A stretch of DNA of 64,000 nucleotides from Rhodanobacteraceae bacterium (GTDB lineage Bacteria; Pseudomonadota; Gammaproteobacteria; Xanthomonadales; Xanthomonadaceae). The notes under the pieces are model-generated. The model had not been told where the DNA came from. It worked only from the letters and a program-made list of their open reading frames with translations, and did not search any database. The stretch spans positions 62,001-126,000 of the forward strand of contig JACKOX010000003.1 of the NCBI GenBank assembly GCA_024233975.1, read 5' to 3'. Positions 60,574 through 64,000 of this stretch are shown here, one piece after another; the first letter of the stretch is position 1; each line of letters starts with the position of its first letter. The position numbers and the translations under genes were made by a program.

Positions 60574-61560
60574 TCAGTCGTGCCTGCGCTTGTTCAGGCG
60601 CTTGAAGTTCACGGCGCTGCGCCGCCATTCGTTGTTGGGCATCAGTGGCGTGCCCGACGAATAGGTGCCTGGCTCACGGATGCTGTGTGTCACCAGGGTC
60701 ATGGCCGTCACCGTTACCTTGTCGGCGATTTCGATATGGCCTGCGATGCCAGCGCCGCCAGCAATCAGGCAGTAGCTGCCGATTTTCGCCGATCCGGCCA
60801 CCGCGCAACAGCCCGCCATGGCCGTGTGTGCACCAATCACCACGTTGTGGCCGATCTGGATCTGGTTGTCGAGGCGTACGTCCTCGCCGAGAACGGTGTC
60901 ATCCAGTGCTCCGCGATCGATGCAGGTGTTGGCACCGATCTCGCAGTCGTCGCCGATCACCACGCCGCCCTGCTGCGGCACCTTGATCCAGCGGCCTTCG
61001 TGCATGGCAAGGCCGAAACCGTCGGCACCGAGCACGGCCCCCGGATGCACGATGACGCGTGCGCCGATCCGCACACGGCAGACCAGGCTGACGCGCGATA
61101 CCAGGCGGCTGTCGCGGCCCACCACGCAGTCCTCGCCGATCACGCAGCCCGGACCGATCACTGCGCCGGCTTCGATACGCGAGCGCGCCCCGATACTGAC
61201 GTGCGCGCCGATATGCGCGCTGGAATCGACAACGGCATCGTCGGCGATCACGGCACTCGGGTGCATGCCGGCCGGTGCGGCAGCGGCTGTGTCGAACAAT
61301 GCGGCGGCGCGGGCGAAGTCGGCATAGGGATTGCGCGACAGAAGGGCAGGGCCCTTCCAGTGTTCGCGTTCGTCCGGATGGATCACCACGGCACCGGCTC
61401 GGCAGTCGGTCAACTGGCCGCGATAGCGCGGGTTGGCGAGAAACCCCAGCTGCGCCGGTCCGGCGTTGGCGAGGGTGGCGACGCCATCGATAGCGATTCC
61501 GGCATCGCCGTCCATCCCGATGCCCAGCACTTCGGCGATGTCGCCCAGCCGTCGCGACAT
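60574..61560 (-). CDS. lpxD: UDP-3-O-acylglucosamine N-acyltransferase
   Basis: A 328-residue trimeric beta-helix acyltransferase, third step of lipid A synthesis. The N-terminal uridine-binding domain (1-~100) is followed by hexapeptide repeats and the C-terminal 'TEPG'-type end ('IREPGTYSSGTPLMPN'). The catalytic His is H238 ('IQIGHNVVIGAHTAMAG'; E. coli H239). The ATG overlaps the skp stop by one base. Confidence 0.96.
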   Translation of the reverse strand: MSRRLGDIAEVLGIGMDGDAGIAIDGVATLANAGPAQLGFLANPRYRGQLTDCRAGAVVIHPDEREHWKGPALLSRNPYADFARAAALFDTAAAAPAGMHPSAVIADDAVVDSSAHIGAHVSIGARSRIEAGAVIGPGCVIGEDCVVGRDSRLVSRVSLVCRVRIGARVIVHPGAVLGADGFGLAMHEGRWIKVPQQGGVVIGDDCEIGANTCIDRGALDDTVLGEDVRLDNQIQIGHNVVIGAHTAMAGCCAVAGSAKIGSYCLIAGGAGIAGHIEIADKVTVTAMTLVTHSIREPGTYSSGTPLMPNNEWRRSAVNFKRLNKRRHD

Positions 61561-62102
61561 CAGCGCGGCTCCTGCGAAGACTGGCGAAGACGGTCGAGCA
61601 CGCGGTCGGTGATGTCGACACGACCACTGGCGTAGATCACCGGGCTACCCACCACCAGGTCGTAGCCGGCTTCGCGCGCGTACTCGGCGACGCTGGCCTC
61701 GATGTCCGGCCAGGCCTTGTCCAGCTCCTGGTCGATGCGGGAGTTGAGCTCCTGGCTGAGCCGATCACGCGTCCGTTGGATGGAGCTGCGCAGGGCGTCG
61801 GCTTCCTGACGCAGGTTTCGCGCGTCGTCCGTGCTCATCAGGTCGGCTTCGCGGCGGATGCGGTCGTCGAGTTCGGCGAGTCGCTTGGCATCGGCGTCCA
61901 GGGCGCGGTCGCGCTCGGCGAACTCGGCCTGCAGCTGGGCGCGCGCCGCCACAACCTGCGGCGCGCTGTCGATCAGCCGTTGCATGTCGACGTAGGCGAT
62001 ACGTCCACCGCCTTCCTGCGCGAACGCCGGGCCGACGGCGAACAGCATCGGCCACAGCAACCAGCCGAAGCGTCGGCATCGCGCTGTCGGCTGCCCGTTC
62101 AT
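61560..62102 (-). CDS. skp: OmpH/Skp family periplasmic chaperone
   Basis: A 180-residue periplasmic chaperone for unfolded outer-membrane proteins. A signal peptide (FGWLLWPMLFAVGPAFAQ) leads to 'RIAYVDMQRLIDSAPQ', the conserved start of the mature protein. Long charged helices form the tentacle coiled coil, and 'LDKAWPDIEASVAEYAREAG' returns to the body. It lies between bamA (30 bp upstream) and lpxD. Confidence 0.93.
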   Translation of the reverse strand: MNGQPTARCRRFGWLLWPMLFAVGPAFAQEGGGRIAYVDMQRLIDSAPQVVAARAQLQAEFAERDRALDADAKRLAELDDRIRREADLMSTDDARNLRQEADALRSSIQRTRDRLSQELNSRIDQELDKAWPDIEASVAEYAREAGYDLVVGSPVIYASGRVDITDRVLDRLRQSSQEPR

Positions 62103-62132
62103 CCGGATGGTCCCCGCTACGCCTGCCGTCGC

Positions 62133-64000
62133 TTAGAACTGGGTGCCGAAGGAGAACTGCAGACGCTCGACGCGGTCATCATCCTGCTTCCGCAGCGGTT
62201 GCGAGAAGTTGATGACGATCGGGCCGACCGGTGCCTGCCACTTCAGCGAGATGCCGGCCGATGCGCGGAACTCATCAACCGAGAAACTGGCGGTATCGGC
62301 AAACACGTTGCCGAAGTCGACGAATGCCGACAGCTGGGCCGCGTTGCTCTTGATCAGCGTCGGGAACAGCATTTCCAGCGTGCCGGTGGTCTTCAGCGCG
62401 CCACCCAGCGGCTGGTGGTAGGTCGGGTTGAGCTCCGACGTGAAGGTCGGGCCCAGCGTGTTGTCTTCGAAACCGCGCACCGAGCGGACACCACCTGCGT
62501 AGAAGTTCTCGAAGAAGGGCAGGCCATTTTCGGAAGCATTGCCGTAGCCATCGCCGTAGCCGAGGTCTGCCGAGGTCAGCAGCACCAGCGAACGCGACAG
62601 CGGCCAGTACTTGGCGAACTGGTAGCTGAGCTTGTAGTACTCCTGCGTCGAACCCGGTAGCGCCACTTCCGCGGAGACGCGATGGTAGGTGCCGCGGGTC
62701 GGATTGAAGAAGGCGTTTCGGGTGTCGCGGGAATAGGCCAGCTCGGTGCGCCAGGCGTGGAAGGTACGCCGACCAACCTTGTTCTGGATGTAGTCCACGA
62801 TCGGATCCGGGGTCAGGCCCGGAATGACGTTGATCTGGTTCTTGTCGATGCCGATGGTCGCTGCCAGGGTGTCGTTTTCAGTCAGCGGGATGCCGAAAAC
62901 GGTCTGGAACGCGCCGTTGTTGCTGGTGTAAGCCGCGATGTTCGCCTGACGCTGGTCCAGCTCGCGATAGACGATGTTGTAGCCAACCGACAGGCCATCA
63001 TCCGTGAAGTACGGATCATAGTAGGAGAAGTCCAGGCGCTTGACATAGGCGTTGTTCTGCACGGTCACGCCAACGCGACTGCCGGTGCCGAAGAAGTTGT
63101 TCTGCACCAGCGAGACCGAGGTGATGACACCCGACAACTGCGAGTAGCCGACACCGAAGATGAAACTGCCCGAGTTGCGTTCGGTCACGCTGTACACCAC
63201 GTCGACCAGATCATCGCTGCCCGGCACCTTGCGGGTGTCGGCCTTGACGTCTTCGAAGTAGCCGAGTCGCTGCAGGCGGACCTTGGAGCGGTCGATTGCT
63301 GCCTGCGAATACCAGGCACCTTCGAACTGGCGCATTTCGCGACGGATCACCTCGTCGGCGGTCTGCTGGTTGCCGTTGAACAGGATGCGGCGCACGGTGA
63401 CGCGCTGGCCCGGCTCGACGAACAGGTTGATGTCGACCGTGCGGTCTTCCTTGTTGATGGTTGGAATCGGGGTGACATTGGCGAAGGCGTAGCCGACGTT
63501 GGCCAGCACGGTGATGATGCCGTCCGAACTCAGCTCCAGGATGCGCCGCGAGAACGTATATCCCTCGCGCGCCAGCACAAGGCGCTCGACCTGGTCCATT
63601 GGAACGATGGTGTCACCGGTGATCTTGATCTTGCCGAACTTGTAGACCTCGCCCTCGGTGACGTTGGCGGTGACGAACATGTCACGGCGGTCAGGGCTGA
63701 TCGAAACCTGGGTGGAATCCAGGTTGAAGTCGACGTAGCCGCGATCCAGGTAGTAGGAGGACAGCTTTTCGAGGTCGCCGGACAGCTTCTCGCGCGAATA
63801 CTGGTCGTCCTTCTTGTACCAGCTCAGCCAGTTGTGGGTGTGCGATTCCCAGGCGTCGGTGATCTGGTCGTCGGTGTAGGTTTCGTTGCCGACGATGTTG
63901 ATGTGACGAAGCTTGGCCGGTTTGCCTTCGGCGACGGTGATGGTGATGTCGACGCGGTTGCGGTCCAGCGTGTTGATCGCCGGATCGATGCGGACGTTGT
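62133..64000 (-). CDS. bamA: outer membrane assembly factor BamA, C-terminal part
   Basis: The frame is open from the stop at 62133 to the window edge, giving about 622 C-terminal residues; the N-terminus lies outside. Visible are POTRA sequence with 'SREKLSGDLEKLSSYYLDRG' and 'VDFNLDSTQVSISPDRRDMF', further POTRA domains, then the 16-strand barrel. The loop 6 motif 'GVRSVRGFEDNTLGP' (V/I-R-G-F) is intact and the protein ends 'LQFSFGTQF' with C-terminal Phe. It inserts beta-barrel proteins into the outer membrane. The internal Met at 63680 is not the start. Confidence 0.96.
   Translation of the reverse strand, partial: NVRIDPAINTLDRNRVDITITVAEGKPAKLRHINIVGNETYTDDQITDAWESHTHNWLSWYKKDDQYSREKLSGDLEKLSSYYLDRGYVDFNLDSTQVSISPDRRDMFVTANVTEGEVYKFGKIKITGDTIVPMDQVERLVLAREGYTFSRRILELSSDGIITVLANVGYAFANVTPIPTINKEDRTVDINLFVEPGQRVTVRRILFNGNQQTADEVIRREMRQFEGAWYSQAAIDRSKVRLQRLGYFEDVKADTRKVPGSDDLVDVVYSVTERNSGSFIFGVGYSQLSGVITSVSLVQNNFFGTGSRVGVTVQNNAYVKRLDFSYYDPYFTDDGLSVGYNIVYRELDQRQANIAAYTSNNGAFQTVFGIPLTENDTLAATIGIDKNQINVIPGLTPDPIVDYIQNKVGRRTFHAWRTELAYSRDTRNAFFNPTRGTYHRVSAEVALPGSTQEYYKLSYQFAKYWPLSRSLVLLTSADLGYGDGYGNASENGLPFFENFYAGGVRSVRGFEDNTLGPTFTSELNPTYHQPLGGALKTTGTLEMLFPTLIKSNAAQLSAFVDFGNVFADTASFSVDEFRASAGISLKWQAPVGPIVINFSQPLRKQDDDRVERLQFSFGTQF

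Noticed and set aside
1..64000. CRISPR arrays, tRNA/rRNA genes, insertion sequences, phage or toxin-antitoxin modules
   Set aside because: I looked for regular repeats, transposase or integrase motifs and RNA genes and saw none; a covariance-model scan would settle small RNAs.

Overview
The window is about 64 kb of GC-rich, gene-dense chromosome from a Gram-negative bacterium. The gene content points to a gammaproteobacterium of the Lysobacterales (Xanthomonadales) or a close relative. The evidence is the LPS/outer-membrane run bamA-skp-lpxD-fabZ-lpxA-lpxB-rnhB, queA-tgt-yajC-secD-secF, minC-minD-minE, rlmL (rlmKL fusion), trmJ, a DUF2007 'pathogenicity-like' protein, a peptidyl-dipeptidase of the ACE (M2) family, a class I.1/I.2 lipase with its foldase, and an Oar-like TonB-dependent receptor. 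The species assignment is an inference from gene content. I saw no rRNA or tRNA genes, CRISPR array, insertion sequence or phage region. No intergenic gap exceeds about 250 bp.

Layout. 1-4650 (+): four consecutive genes for exported proteins, three of which end in the same short C-terminal tag (consensus L-F-x-D/N-G-F/L-E-D). 4660-13000 (mostly -): an M16 metalloprotease, an ECF sigma factor fused to a membrane domain, a tesB-DUF2007 pair, a PadR-HAAS/sensor pair, and an AmpD-like amidase with a cold-shock/DUF1294 membrane protein. 13087-16316 (+): MOSC protein, alpha/beta hydrolase, rlmL. 16322-21000: methyltransferase, DUF6491 protein, a GNAT with an N-terminal zinc-finger-like module, an STY0301-like protein and the M2 dipeptidase. 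21084-24132 (-): GNAT-minC-minD-minE plus a small HExxH protein. 24381-25877 (-): a class III aminotransferase. 26126-31781 (+): queuosine genes and the Sec accessory translocase. 31857-39702: suhB, trmJ, a PhnD-like binding protein coupled to a GGDEF-EAL protein, a coiled-coil lipoprotein, a GNAT and asnB. 39951-43064 (+): TonB-dependent receptor. 43126-47510 (-): parC, then lipase and lipase foldase. 47744-53635: ECF sigma factor, tagged beta-propeller protein, transmembrane Ser/Thr kinase with a TPR-like half, and a convergent tagged beta-helix protein. 53807-57451: MFS exporter, APC permease, Rieske oxygenase. 57498-64000 (-): rnhB back to bamA, which is cut by the window edge.

How the genes relate. 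Many neighbours are translationally coupled by ATGA, GTGA or TGATG overlaps (tesB/DUF2007, padR/HAAS, amidase/DUF1294, GNAT/minC, queA/tgt, skp/lpxD, fabZ/lpxA, lpxB/rnhB), so these pairs are probably co-translated. Envelope biogenesis dominates: Sec export, BAM, lipid A, secreted lipase and a family of exported proteins with a common C-terminal end. The most interesting unexplained signal is that C-terminal tag. It occurs on five otherwise unrelated exported proteins in two clusters, one of which also carries a sigma factor and a membrane kinase.
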